Shown: positions 54,218 to 63,427 of the stretch, piece by piece
Numbering within the stretch: position 1 is the first letter of the stretch
Layout of the letters: the number at the start of each line of letters is the position of its first letter
Assembly: GCF_010725485.1 (NCBI RefSeq)
Contig: NZ_AP022598.1
Span: 62,001 to 126,000 of the forward strand
Reading direction: 5' to 3'
Length of the DNA: 64,000 nt
DNA from: Mycolicibacterium parafortuitum
GTDB lineage: Bacteria; Actinomycetota; Actinomycetes; Mycobacteriales; Mycobacteriaceae
Program-made: the position numbers and the translations under genes
The notes under the pieces: model-generated
Told to the model about the DNA's origin: nothing
What the model saw: only the letters and a program-made list of their open reading frames with translations
The model's database searches: none

Positions 54218-54985
54218 ATGGAAGATGCGCTTCAGCGTTACGACGATCGCGAGACCGCAGAGATCCAACGCCCCGGACCGCAGAACATTCGCGAGGTTCA
54301 TGGCTACGCGGGTTCGGAAAGGATTCGCTCCGGCATCTTGTGGCGAAGCGATGCCCCGGCAGAGGGGGATTCACAGTGCACGGCAGATCACTGGCCACCC
54401 GCCACCGTCATCGACCTTCGATCGCCGACTGAATACGCGACCTCGCACCCATTGGAAGACTTCGGCGTCCGTGTCCATCGGATTCCGCTCTCGAGTCGGT
54501 TGAACCTCACAAGTTTCGATGCAACTCATGTGCCGGCCGTCGGCGGGATCGGATCGCTTTACATCGCCATCTTGGATGGTGCACGTGATGCGATTGTCGA
54601 GGCTCTTGAGGTACTCGCTGGGTCAAAGTCACCCATTCTCGTCCACTGCGCCGCCGGCAAAGATCGCACTGGCATTCTGATCGCTACGGTCCTAGCCGCA
54701 CTCGGCGTAGAGCGACGATGGATTGTGGCCGATTATATCGAGACCGAATCGAATATGACTGCTGTCATGTCGCGCATCGAGCAACTTGAGCCCGATACTG
54801 CGGCGAAGCTGCGCGCGCTTTTGCTGACCATTCCAGAGGCACTCAGTGCGCCCGCAGAAGCCATCGAGACGGTGCTTGACATGTACGAGGAGCGCGGAGG
54901 GGCTGCGAGTTGGCTGCTGGCCTCCGGTTTGCGTCCGGAGACGCTGGCGATCCTTCGAGACCGGATTCTCGAACCCTGCGGGTGA
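54218..54985 (+). CDS. Tyrosine phosphatase (PtpB/IphP-like)
   Basis: The 255-residue protein has the CX5R P-loop HCAAGKDRTG near residue 145, a DLRSPTEY segment upstream and the typical C-terminal helices. It is a dual-specificity or tyrosine phosphatase of the family that includes M. tuberculosis PtpB. It is not obviously part of the lipid regulon: no operator copy is seen in the 250 bases upstream. Confidence 0.8.
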   Translation: MEDALQRYDDRETAEIQRPGPQNIREVHGYAGSERIRSGILWRSDAPAEGDSQCTADHWPPATVIDLRSPTEYATSHPLEDFGVRVHRIPLSSRLNLTSFDATHVPAVGGIGSLYIAILDGARDAIVEALEVLAGSKSPILVHCAAGKDRTGILIATVLAALGVERRWIVADYIETESNMTAVMSRIEQLEPDTAAKLRALLLTIPEALSAPAEAIETVLDMYEERGGAASWLLASGLRPETLAILRDRILEPCG

Positions 54986-54995
54986 TAAGAGCGCG

Positions 54996-55700
54996 CTAGA
55001 AGTTACAGGGTAGCGCGCGGACCGCGTGCACGAAAGTCGTCTGCCAAATAGGACGGTTCGCCGACCTCGATATCCGGGATCTGGCGCAACAACTCCCCGA
55101 AGATGGCTCGCAGCTGCGCTCGGGCGACGTGCGCGCCGAGGCAGAAATGTCGTCCGCCCCGCCGAATCCGACGTGCGGATGGGGGTGCCGACCCAGATCG
55201 AGGCGGTGCGGGTCGGTGAACACCGCGCTGTCCCAGTTGGCCGACGAGTAGAACATCACCACCTTCTCCCCCGCACTGATCTGTGCGCCGCCGAGTTCGC
55301 AATCGGTGGCCGCGGTACGCCGGAAGGTCATCACCGGGGTGGCCCAGCGGATGAACTCGTCGACGGCGGTGCCGATGCGCTCGTCGAATCCGGCCAGCAG
55401 CCAGGCGCGTTGGTCCGGGTTGTCGGTCAACGCCTTCATAAGATCGGTCAGCCGGGCACCCTCGATCTCGGCATGCACCAACGCACTGAACAGATCGTCG
55501 CCCGGGTTTTGGCGTCGTTCGGCGGCCAGCGCGAGCGCCACCTGATGTAGGTACATCTGATTGGTAACCAATACCTCCAACGGGTTCCGGCCGTCCAGAT
55601 AGATCGGGTCGCCCCAGGAGACCAGGGCGTCGGCGGCCGCGGCCGCCTGACGACGCTCGGACTCGGCGATACCGACCGTATCCGACAGTCGAAATGCAAA
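54996..55700 (-). pseudogene. Cytochrome P450, truncated and frameshifted
   Basis: The remnant starts within the middle of a P450 (reading from about 55700: FRLSDTVGIAESERR, then DPIYLDGRNPLEVLVTNQM). The I-helix with its AGxDT motif is missing: LTD joins directly to MKALTDNPDQRAW. Two indels, at the heme loop (GFGG/GRHFCLG) and near the C-terminus (LADDF/VHAVRALPCNF), compensate each other. The heme Cys motif FGGGRHFCLG is still recognisable. The N-terminal half is absent next to the XRE gene. It is not functional. Confidence 0.8.
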
Positions 55701-55705
55701 CTGCG

Positions 55706-55966
55706 CTACTTGATGCCCTCGAGCAAGTCGGAAGCCGTCACGCCTAACGCCTTCGCCAAGTCACCAAGTCGTTCGTAAAGAAGCCCTCGTCTACCAAACT
55801 CGACATCGATGATGATGTTCCGGGAGACCCCGGACTTGAACGAGAGTTCCTCCTGCGTCAGGCCACGTTCGATGCGTAGTTCAACGATGCGCGCACCCAC
55901 TGCACGACGCCGCCTCTCCCAAACTTTCACGCGTTTGGGATCGTCCTGGCTGGGGCGGGTCGGCAC
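55706..55966 (-). CDS. Small XRE-family regulator
   Basis: The 86-residue protein is essentially one helix-turn-helix domain (IVELRIERGLTQEELSFKSGVSRNIIIDVEFGRRG) plus a short tail. The GTG start at 55966 has a weak ribosome site. It is 56 bases downstream of a paralogue and its far end touches the P450 remnant. Confidence 0.7.
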   Translation of the reverse strand: MPTRPSQDDPKRVKVWERRRRAVGARIVELRIERGLTQEELSFKSGVSRNIIIDVEFGRRGLLYERLGDLAKALGVTASDLLEGIK

Positions 55967-56022
55967 GTCTTTAAGTTATCAGGCACGCACAACTTGACGG
56001 CAACGTCCGCTAGCCCGGACCG

Positions 56023-56298
56023 CTACTCCATACCGTCGACAAGTTCGGAAGCAGTCACACCGAGCTCGTTGGCAATATCGATCAAGCATTCAAAGGCGAC
56101 TCCGCGCCTACCACTTTCGACAGCTTTCATGACGCCGGCCAAGAGTCCGACCCGGCGCGCCAGTTCCTCCAGACTGAGTCCACAATCTTCCCGCAGGTGG
56201 GTGATCCGCGATCCGACGTAACGACGCCGGCGCTCCGAAACTCCCGCACGACCGGCTCCTGTAGAAAGTTCAGCTCCGCCCTCGTTGACCTCGTCCAC
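56023..56298 (-). CDS. Small XRE-family regulator
   Basis: The 91-residue protein has an HTH domain (ITHLREDCGLSLEELARRVGLLAGVMKAVESGRRG) and ends in ELGVTASELVDGME, very like the next gene's ALGVTASDLLEGIK, so the two arose by duplication. A perfect 16-bp palindrome 12 bases before the start is a likely operator. Confidence 0.7.
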   Translation of the reverse strand: MDEVNEGGAELSTGAGRAGVSERRRRYVGSRITHLREDCGLSLEELARRVGLLAGVMKAVESGRRGVAFECLIDIANELGVTASELVDGME

Positions 56299-56310
56299 TC
56301 GCCAATCTTA

Positions 56311-56326
56311 GCCCTACTAGTAGGGC
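56311..56326. promoter_or_regulatory. Perfect 16-bp palindrome in front of the XRE pair
   Basis: GCCCTACTAGTAGGGC is fully self-complementary and lies 12 bases upstream of the XRE start at 56298. It shares its sequence with the palindrome at 4940-4955 except for one base pair per arm. Confidence 0.6.
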
Positions 56327-56490
56327 ATTTGATCTGACCGGCCAATCCATTTCACGCCAGGCGCCCATCGGGAAGTTGTCTCAGATTCATGTCATATATG
56401 AAATCGACATGACAGCCATCGTGAGAATATGACACCGGTTTTGAGAATCTACAATTGACGGACAACCCGGGGCGAGGCGAGCATGTCCGC

Positions 56491-58506
56491 ATGCGCTATG
56501 TCGTTACCGGCGGTACCGGGTTTATCGGCAGCCGGTTGGTCACCCGATTGCTGGCCCGCCCGGACACCGCCGCGGTGCACGTGCTGGTGCGCCGCGACTC
56601 CGTCGGCCGGTTCGAACGCCTCGCGCAGCACTGGGACGAGCGCGTGCAACCGCTCGTCGGTGACCTCACCCTTCCCGACCTCGGGCTGACCGACACCACC
56701 GTCGCCGAGCTCGGACACATCGACCATGTGGTGCACTGCGCCGCGGTCTACGACCTCACCGCCCCCGAGAACCGGCAGCGCGCCGCCAACGTCGACGGCA
56801 CCCGCGGGGTGATCGCGGTGACCCGCCGCCTCGGCGCGACGCTGCACCACATCTCGTCGATCGCGGTGGCCGGGGACTTCGGCGGTGTGTACACCGAGGA
56901 CGACTTCGACGTCGGCCAGAACCTGCCGACGCCGTATCACCGCACCAAGTTCGAGGCGGAAGCCCTGGTGCGCGCGGCCGACGGGCTGCCGTTGCGCATC
57001 TACCGTCCCGCCGTGGTGGTCGGCGACTCCCGCACCGGTGAGATCGACAAGGTCGACGGGCCGTACTACTTCTTCCCGGTGCTGGCGGCGCTGGCGGCCC
57101 TGCCCCGGTTCACGCCGATGATGCTGCCCGACGTCGGGCGCACCAACATCGTGCCGGTGGATTTCGTCGTCGACGCGGTCGCCGCCCTCATCCACCTCCC
57201 AGGCCGGGACGGCCAGACGTTCCACCTGACCGCGCCGAAATCGGTCGGCCTGCACGGCATCTACCGCGCCGTGGCGTCTGTGGCGGGCCTGCCGCCCCTG
57301 ATCGGGTCGCTGCCCCGCGCGACCGCCGCGCCGCTGCTGCAGGTGCGCGGCAGCGCGCGGGTGATCCGCAACATGGCCGCCACCCAATTGGGCATCCCCG
57401 GCGAGATCCTCGACATCGTCGACCGCGCACCCACGTTCACCTCCGAACACACCGACGCCGCACTGCACGGGCTCGGGATTCAGGTTCCGGACTTCGCGGC
57501 CTACGCGCCGCGGCTGTGGCGCTACTGGGCCGAGCACCTCGACCCGAACCGGGCCCGCCGCGACGACCCGGCGGGACCGCTGGTCGGCAAGCACGTCGTC
57601 ATCACCGGAGCGTCCAGCGGGATCGGCCGGGCCTCGGCGATCGCGGTCGCCGGCCGAGGCGCGACGGTGTTCGCGCTCGCGCGCAACGCCGAGGCGCTCG
57701 ACGACCTGATCGCCGAGATCCGCGCGGCCGGCGGGGACGCGCACGCGTTCACCTGTGACGTCACCGATTCGTCGGCGGTCGAGCACACCGTCAAGGACAT
57801 CCTCGGCCGGTTCGGCCACGTCGACTATCTGGTCAACAACGCCGGCCGCTCGATCCGGCGTTCCGTGGTGGCCTCCACCGACCGGCTGCACGACTACGAA
57901 CGGGTGATGGCGGTCAACTACTTCGGCGCGGTGCGGATGGTGCTGGCGCTGCTGCCGCACTGGCGGGAGCGCCGGTTCGGGCACGTCGTCAACGTCTCCA
58001 GCGCCGGCGTGCAGGCCAACAACCCGCGCTACAGCGCCTACATCCCGTCGAAGGCGGCCCTGGATGCGTTCGCCGACGTCGTCGGCACCGAGACGCTTTC
58101 GGACCACATCACGTTCACCAACATCCATATGCCGCTGGTGAAGACACCGATGATCGCGCCGTCGGGCCGGCTCAATCCGGCCCCGGCGATCTCGGCCGAG
58201 CACGCCGCGGCGATGGTGGTCCGCGGGTTGGTCGACAAACCCGCCCGCATCGACACCCCGATCGGCACCTTCGCCGACTTCGGGATGTATCTCACGCCGA
58301 AGCTCGCCCGCCGGTTCCTGCACCAGCTGTATCTGGGCTACCCCGATTCGGCTGCGGCGCGCGGGATCACCGAGGATGACACGGTGCAGTCCCCCCGGCA
58401 GTCCCGAACCACACAGTCCCGAATCACACAGTCCCCCGTACCGTCCGTGCGCATCCCCGGTCCGGTCAAGCGCGCCGTGCGGCTGTTCCCCGGCGTGCAC
58501 TGGTGA
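56491..58506 (+). CDS. Two-domain fatty acyl-CoA reductase (AcrA1/FCR-like)
   Basis: The 671-residue protein joins an N-terminal NAD-binding reductase domain (VVTGGTGFIGS; YHRTKFEAE) to a C-terminal SDR domain (ITGASSGIGRA near residue 372; YSAYIPSKAALD). Such fusions reduce long-chain acyl-CoA to the alcohol or aldehyde. Order with iunH and imuB matches Rv3391-Rv3394c of M. tuberculosis, except that no cyclopropane synthase gene intervenes. The tail contains a 15-bp repeat (58399-58438) encoding QSRTT-QSRIT-QSPVP. ATG 56491 is chosen because it begins the Rossmann strand. Confidence 0.85.
   Translation: MRYVVTGGTGFIGSRLVTRLLARPDTAAVHVLVRRDSVGRFERLAQHWDERVQPLVGDLTLPDLGLTDTTVAELGHIDHVVHCAAVYDLTAPENRQRAANVDGTRGVIAVTRRLGATLHHISSIAVAGDFGGVYTEDDFDVGQNLPTPYHRTKFEAEALVRAADGLPLRIYRPAVVVGDSRTGEIDKVDGPYYFFPVLAALAALPRFTPMMLPDVGRTNIVPVDFVVDAVAALIHLPGRDGQTFHLTAPKSVGLHGIYRAVASVAGLPPLIGSLPRATAAPLLQVRGSARVIRNMAATQLGIPGEILDIVDRAPTFTSEHTDAALHGLGIQVPDFAAYAPRLWRYWAEHLDPNRARRDDPAGPLVGKHVVITGASSGIGRASAIAVAGRGATVFALARNAEALDDLIAEIRAAGGDAHAFTCDVTDSSAVEHTVKDILGRFGHVDYLVNNAGRSIRRSVVASTDRLHDYERVMAVNYFGAVRMVLALLPHWRERRFGHVVNVSSAGVQANNPRYSAYIPSKAALDAFADVVGTETLSDHITFTNIHMPLVKTPMIAPSGRLNPAPAISAEHAAAMVVRGLVDKPARIDTPIGTFADFGMYLTPKLARRFLHQLYLGYPDSAAARGITEDDTVQSPRQSRTTQSRITQSPVPSVRIPGPVKRAVRLFPGVHW
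58399..58438 (+). repeat. 15-bp direct repeat in the reductase tail
   Basis: Two complete copies (CAGTCCCGAAYCACA) and a partial third, in frame, encode a Gln/Ser/Thr-rich linker. Copy number may vary between strains. Confidence 0.6.
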
Positions 58507-59543
58507 GCGGCGCGCGTCACCCCGTCTTCGTCGACGTCGACACCGGCGTGGACGACGCGATGGCCCTGGTATACCTGTTCGCCAGCCCCGAGGCCGAGCT
58601 GGTCGGTATCGCGTCGACGGCGGGAAACGTTGGTGTGCACGACGTGTGCCGCAACAACCTGGCCCTGCTGGAGTTGTGCGGAATCACCGGGGTCCCGGTG
58701 TCGCAGGGTTCGCAGACCCCACTCGTCGCGCCGCTGCGCACCGCCGAGGACACCCACGGTCCCGAAGGTATGGGCTACGCAAAGCTGCAGTCGCCGCGCA
58801 CCGAGCTCACCGACCATGACGCCGCGCAGGCCTGGGTGCGGGCGGCGCATGACCATCCCGGTGAGCTGATCGGGATCGCGACGGGACCGCTGACCAACCT
58901 GGCGCTGGCGCTGCGGGCCGAACCCGCGCTGCCCCGCCTGTTGAAGCGCCTGGTGATCATGGGCGGCGCGTTCGACTACCGCGGCAACACCACACCGGTG
59001 GCCGAGTGGAACACCCACGTCGACCCGGAGTCGGCCGCCGAGGTGTTCGCGGCATGGACCTCGTCCGGCGCCGAGCATCTGCCGATCGTGTTGGGGCTCA
59101 ACCTGACCGAGCACGCGGTGATGACCCCGGAGCTGCTGGGCCGGCTCGCCGAGGCCGCCGGGTCCTCCTCGACCCCGATGTCGGCGCTCGATCCACGCGG
59201 CACCGCGTCGACGGCGTCTCACCCGCTGATCCGGGTGCTCGAGGACGCGATGCGGTTCTACTTCGAGTTCCATCACGACCAGGGCGAGGGATACCTGGCT
59301 CATCTGCACGATCCACTGGCCGCCGCGGTCGCGCTCGACACCACCCTGGTGCGGTACCGGCCCGCCCCGGTCGACGTGGAGTTGACCGGCACGCTGACCC
59401 GCGGCATGACGATCGCGGACTGGAGCGGGCACTGGGGCAGGCAGCCCAATGCGCTCATCGGCACCGAAGTCGATCCCGCCGCCTTCTTCGACCGGTTCAT
59501 CGCGCGGGTGGGCAGATTCGCCCGGCAGCTGGATCATTCGTAG
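58503..59543 (+). CDS. iunH: Inosine-uridine nucleoside hydrolase
   Basis: The 346-residue enzyme has the signature DVDTGVDDAMAL (calcium-binding Asp cluster) at its N-terminus, MGGAF and the later His region HDPLAAAVAL. It cleaves the N-glycosidic bond of ribonucleosides. The GTG start overlaps the reductase stop by four bases (GTGA). Its 3' end overlaps the convergent imuB by ten bases. Confidence 0.87.
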   Translation: MSGARHPVFVDVDTGVDDAMALVYLFASPEAELVGIASTAGNVGVHDVCRNNLALLELCGITGVPVSQGSQTPLVAPLRTAEDTHGPEGMGYAKLQSPRTELTDHDAAQAWVRAAHDHPGELIGIATGPLTNLALALRAEPALPRLLKRLVIMGGAFDYRGNTTPVAEWNTHVDPESAAEVFAAWTSSGAEHLPIVLGLNLTEHAVMTPELLGRLAEAAGSSSTPMSALDPRGTASTASHPLIRVLEDAMRFYFEFHHDQGEGYLAHLHDPLAAAVALDTTLVRYRPAPVDVELTGTLTRGMTIADWSGHWGRQPNALIGTEVDPAAFFDRFIARVGRFARQLDHS

Positions 59544-61093
59544 ACCCCTTCCAGATACCACCTCCTCTGCCGGTAGCACAGCAACAGCGCCTTCTGCGAA
59601 TCCAGCAGCACCTGCGCTCTGGCCGTCCTGCCGCTCTTCGACGACGGATCCCACCACCGTTCGTCGACCGGCCACGGACCTGCCCACCACGACAACTGTC
59701 CCGACCGCCCGGGTGCCTGCAGCCGGAACGGCACGGCGCTGAACAGTCCGCGACCGGTGACCCGCACCGGGGCACCGTCGGCGTCGAACAGTTCGACCGG
59801 GTCGTCGAGCAGTACGGCCGGCGACGGCTCGGGCAGCCGTCCCGGCCACGGCTGCTCCGGATTCGCCTGGGGCACAAGCTCGTCCCCGAACGGCGTGAAG
59901 GTGATGCGTTCGGCGGGACCGCGGCCACCGCTGAGCACCGGAACCTTGACGGCGTCCGGACCCAGCAGACCCTGCACGCGCACCAGCGCCCGCCGCGCCC
60001 GCAGCCTGTCCTCCTCCCCGATGCCACCCCACAGTGGCAACTGCATGGCCTCAGCCGAGACCACCTCCACCGGGCGCAGGCGCAGCACGGTGATCGGGGC
60101 GGACGGCCGGTCTCCCGGGTTGCGCCGGTTCAGCCAGCCGTCCAACTGCCAGCGCACTCGGTCTGCTGTGGCGTCCTCGGTCAGCGGTTCAGCGCACCGC
60201 CAGACCCGTTCCAGCTCTTGACCGTTGGCCGTCACCGCATGGATCGCCAACCGGGTGCAACCCACCCCGGCCGCCTCCAGGCTGCGGTGCAGCACGCCGG
60301 CCAGCGAGCGTCCCGCGAAGGCCGCCGCATCCACCCGTTCGATGGGCGGATCGCAGTTCATCACCGCGTCGAGCTCTTCTTCCGGCTCCCGCCCGGACGG
60401 CCCGCGCGCGGGCTCCCCGCGCGCGATGCGGTGCGCGGCGACCGCGTCGGCGCCGAACCGGGACGCGACGTCGCTGCGGGACAACTCGGCGAACTGGCCG
60501 ATCGTGCGGATTCCCATGCGCCACAGCAGATCCACCAGCTCTTCGCGCGTGACGCCGGCCAGACTGGGTTCGGACGCCAACTGCCGGATCGACAGCGTCG
60601 ACAGGAACGGCGCGTCCCGGCCGGGGTCGATGATCCTGCCCGCCCGGGCCGCGAAGACCGCCGTGGGCAGTTGGTCGGCGATACCGACCTGACATTCGGC
60701 GCCCGCGGCGGCCACCGCGTCGACCAGTCGTTCCGCAGCGGTCTGCTCGGAGCCGAAGTACCTGGCTGCTCCGCGGATCGACAGTGCCAGCAGGCCGGGG
60801 CGCAGCACCTCCGCGCGTGGCACCAGATCGTCCACGGCGAGCGTGACGTTCTCGAAATGCCGGGCGTCGCGTGCCGGATCGGCGGCCGCGACGTGCAACT
60901 CCGGGCACCGGGCCTGCGACTCCCGCCGCCGCAGCCCCCGCCGCACCCCCGCGGCCCGCGCCGCCGCCGAGCACGCGATGACCCGGTTGGCCAGCGTGAC
61001 CGCGACCGGCACCGTCGGTGGCAGACCGACCGAGGCCGCGGCGGCGACGGCGGGCCAGTCCATACACCAGAGGGCGAGCACCCTGCCTGCCAT
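59534..61093 (-). CDS. imuB: ImuB, Y-family polymerase-like mutasome protein
   Basis: The 519-residue protein has the Y-family fold (LALWCMDWPAVAAAA; REELVDLLWRMGIRTIGQFAELS, the helix-hairpin-helix part) but lacks the catalytic acidic residues, as known for ImuB. It links the beta clamp, ImuA' and DnaE2 in SOS mutagenesis. A clamp-binding motif is expected; the QLPLW segment near residue 354 is a good candidate. It is coupled to imuA' with a single-base gap. The ATG at 61093 sits after the imuA' stop. Confidence 0.85.
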   Translation of the reverse strand: MAGRVLALWCMDWPAVAAAASVGLPPTVPVAVTLANRVIACSAAARAAGVRRGLRRRESQARCPELHVAAADPARDARHFENVTLAVDDLVPRAEVLRPGLLALSIRGAARYFGSEQTAAERLVDAVAAAGAECQVGIADQLPTAVFAARAGRIIDPGRDAPFLSTLSIRQLASEPSLAGVTREELVDLLWRMGIRTIGQFAELSRSDVASRFGADAVAAHRIARGEPARGPSGREPEEELDAVMNCDPPIERVDAAAFAGRSLAGVLHRSLEAAGVGCTRLAIHAVTANGQELERVWRCAEPLTEDATADRVRWQLDGWLNRRNPGDRPSAPITVLRLRPVEVVSAEAMQLPLWGGIGEEDRLRARRALVRVQGLLGPDAVKVPVLSGGRGPAERITFTPFGDELVPQANPEQPWPGRLPEPSPAVLLDDPVELFDADGAPVRVTGRGLFSAVPFRLQAPGRSGQLSWWAGPWPVDERWWDPSSKSGRTARAQVLLDSQKALLLCYRQRRWYLEGVYE

Positions 61094-61094
61094 C

Positions 61095-61802
61095 TCATCC
61101 GCCCACGGCGCGTGCGGGATGCCCGACCGAGCGACCCCTGGCCCGCATGGCCAACCGCACCCTGCTGATCCGGCCGCATCCCGGGGTGGGTTTCCCGTCC
61201 CGGCCGCCGGCGATCTCGTAGCCGCTGACGCGGGCGTCCAACCGCGCGGAGGCTCCCTGCCAGTCGCCATCGGTGACCAGCAGCGTGCAGCCGCGCTGCC
61301 GAGCCCTGGCCACCACCGCCCTGGCCCTTCCCACAGGCACCGTCCGACCTCCGAGGCCCAGGACCACCAGGTCCATCCCATCCATCAGTACCGCGGCCAC
61401 CTCCACCGGATCGGCCCCCGGTTCCGGGATCACCGCGATCCGGCTCAGGTCGGCGCCCATCTCCGCCGCGGCCAACAGACCGACATCGGGCTGACCGATG
61501 ATCGCGACGTGACCCCCGGCCGCTGTCACGGCCGCCACCATGCTCAGCTGTAGCGAACGCGCCCCAGATGCCACCGCCACGGTTCCGCGCGGCAACGAAT
61601 CCGGAAGCACCTCAGCCAGCGAATCGGGCATCGGCAGCAAACTATCCGGAGGCGCAGATGGCGACGTCGGCGCTGCCGCGGGCGTCGCTCCCCGACGGTT
61701 CGCGCCCACCCTGCCGGAGATCGACGCGATCTGTTTGCGAAGCTGTTCTACCTGTTCAGCGCGCGTAGCGGGACACCGGTTCACGCTCTGCGGTGTCGTC
61801 AC
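61095..61802 (-). CDS. imuA': ImuA', RecA-like mutasome protein
   Basis: The 235-residue protein has a RecA-like fold with a degenerate nucleotide site ([24 protein letters not shown]) and an N-terminal coiled segment ([19 protein letters not shown]). It acts with ImuB and DnaE2 in mycobacterial induced mutagenesis. The GTG at 61802 has AAAGG eight bases upstream. A SOS box lies 37 bases before it. Confidence 0.83.
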   Translation of the reverse strand: MTTPQSVNRCPATRAEQVEQLRKQIASISGRVGANRRGATPAAAPTSPSAPPDSLLPMPDSLAEVLPDSLPRGTVAVASGARSLQLSMVAAVTAAGGHVAIIGQPDVGLLAAAEMGADLSRIAVIPEPGADPVEVAAVLMDGMDLVVLGLGGRTVPVGRARAVVARARQRGCTLLVTDGDWQGASARLDARVSGYEIAGGRDGKPTPGCGRISRVRLAMRARGRSVGHPARAVGG

Positions 61803-61838
61803 AGCTGCACCTTTCACCCCATCCGACTCATATATTCT

Positions 61839-61854
61839 TCGAAACTTTGTTCGA
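61839..61854. promoter_or_regulatory. Mycobacterial SOS box (LexA site)
   Basis: TCGAAACTTTGTTCGA matches the mycobacterial LexA consensus TCGAAC-N4-GTTCGA in all but one position. It lies between imuA' and the divergent diiron protein gene; its last base is the first base of an ATG at 61854. Confidence 0.8.
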
Positions 61855-62900
61855 TGCCGCCAGTAAACACCTCCCCACCGACAAGCGTCAACAAGAGCGG
61901 CCCGCCTCCGACCATGCCACTGCGAAATAGCGACATTGACAAATGCCACCATTGGGAGTTGCATCCGAAGATGGCGATCGACATGGACGCGATGCTGGCC
62001 AAGATCAAGGACCGGCAGTGGGCACTGGCCGACATCGACTGGAATGCTCCCGGCGCGGAGATGATCACCGAGGAGCAGCGTCCGAAGCTCAAGGCCTTCA
62101 TGGCCGACCTGTGCTGGATCGAGAACATCGGCGCGCGCGGTTTCGCCGCACTCGCCAAGAAGGCGCCCACCCCGACGATCGCCGAGATCTACCGCTACTT
62201 CCACGCCGAGGAGCAACGCCACGCCAACGCCGAACTGGCACTGATGAAACGGTGGGGCATGCTCGACGACGGGTTGGATCCCGAACCCCCGGAACCCAAC
62301 GTGAACATCCGGTTGGCGATGGACTGGCTGGACAGCTACGCCGACGACATGTCGTTGTCGGTGCTCGGCACCGTCATCCCGATGCTTGAGGTCGCCCTCG
62401 ACGGGGCACTGCTGAAGTTCCTCCTGGAGGAGGTCGACGACCCGGTCTGCCATCAGGTGTTCGAGAAGATCAACAACGACGAATCCCGGCACATCGCCGT
62501 CGATTTCGAGGTGCTGAACATGGTCGGGCACGCCGACCTGCGCCGGCTGGCGATCGAGTTCGTCGCAACCGTCGCCAGCCCCGGACTGATCATCGGGGCG
62601 ATCATGTACATCCCGCTGCTCAACCGGATCCGCAACGAGATCGTCGGCATGGGCCTGGAACCCGAACGCCTCTACAACGCGGTGAAGCGCTTCCAAACCC
62701 TGGGTGAGCGAGGCGAATTCACTCACCGGGTGCCCACCTACCAGGTACTCAAGCGGCACGCCGCCGCCGTGGTGAACCCGGGCCATCCCTACCATCTGCT
62801 CGCCAATTCCCTGGTCTGGGTCTCCGAGCGCTATCCCAGGAAACTGCTCAGGCCGATCCCGAGCTGGTTCAACGAACTCACCCACGAACCGGCAGCCTGA
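61854..62900 (+). CDS. Ferritin-like diiron protein
   Basis: The 348-residue protein shows two EXXH-type diiron motifs ([11 protein letters not shown] near residue 122 and [12 protein letters not shown] near 206) with spaced partner Glu residues. It is likely a non-heme diiron oxygenase or desaturase-like enzyme. The ATG at 61854 adjoins the SOS box; ATG 61914 would give 328 residues. Two base pairs downstream begins the BVMO-like fragment, with which it may be co-transcribed. Confidence 0.7.
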   Translation: MPPVNTSPPTSVNKSGPPPTMPLRNSDIDKCHHWELHPKMAIDMDAMLAKIKDRQWALADIDWNAPGAEMITEEQRPKLKAFMADLCWIENIGARGFAALAKKAPTPTIAEIYRYFHAEEQRHANAELALMKRWGMLDDGLDPEPPEPNVNIRLAMDWLDSYADDMSLSVLGTVIPMLEVALDGALLKFLLEEVDDPVCHQVFEKINNDESRHIAVDFEVLNMVGHADLRRLAIEFVATVASPGLIIGAIMYIPLLNRIRNEIVGMGLEPERLYNAVKRFQTLGERGEFTHRVPTYQVLKRHAAAVVNPGHPYHLLANSLVWVSERYPRKLLRPIPSWFNELTHEPAA

Positions 62901-62901
62901 C

Positions 62902-63426
62902 ATGACCGCGTCGGACCTGCGCGGCGTCGACACCTACCGGGGCGACCGGATCCGCGTCGAATCCTGGCACCAGGGTTACGATTTCGCCGGCAAGCGGGTC
63001 GCGGTCGTCGGTACCGACTCGCACACCGTGCGGATCGTCCCCGAACTGACAGGCATCGCCGCATTCGTCAAGGTCTTCCAGTGCGCGCCACGCTGGATCT
63101 TGCCCTATCCGGTCCCCGCGGAGTTCACCAAAGCGCCGGTGCTGCAGTGGGGTATCGCCCGCCTGGCCCAGGCACATCTACGCACCCAGGTGGCAGATCC
63201 GTGGCTTCGCCGCCAGCTGACCCCGGACCATCCGCTCGAGGCGGCCGAGATGCTGGTGTCCAGCGATTACTACCCTGCCTTACAACAAGCCGACTGCAAG
63301 CTGATCGACTGGCCGATCGCCACGTTCAGCCCGGTCGGTGTCCGCACCAGCGACGGCGTGGAGCACCATGTGGACACCATCGTCTTCGGCGATGCCCGCG
63401 GCCGCGATGCGCGATATCTTCGCTGA
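62902..63426 (+). CDS. BVMO-like domain protein, degenerate
   Basis: The 174-residue product resembles the NADP-domain part of flavin monooxygenases ([35 protein letters not shown], then [16 protein letters not shown]). The N-terminal FAD domain is absent, and the usual GTGASA is GTDSHT, so neither nucleotide would be bound normally. It may be a structural relic or a neofunctionalised partner of the diiron protein. It is intact as a frame. Confidence 0.6.
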   Translation: MTASDLRGVDTYRGDRIRVESWHQGYDFAGKRVAVVGTDSHTVRIVPELTGIAAFVKVFQCAPRWILPYPVPAEFTKAPVLQWGIARLAQAHLRTQVADPWLRRQLTPDHPLEAAEMLVSSDYYPALQQADCKLIDWPIATFSPVGVRTSDGVEHHVDTIVFGDARGRDARYLR

Positions 63427-63427
63427 T

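Noticed and set aside
58399..58438. A CRISPR-like repeat
   Set aside because: The copies are contiguous, 15 bases long and in frame within a gene, without spacers.
56449..58500. A 683-codon open frame on the minus strand opposite the acyl-CoA reductase
   Set aside because: It is rich in Arg, Gly, His and Val with no domain. It is a GC-rich antisense shadow of a gene with clear motifs.
59006..61168. A 720-codon plus-strand frame across iunH and imuB
   Set aside because: It runs opposite imuB and out of frame in iunH, with low-complexity Arg/Gln/Pro content. Both real genes have family motifs.
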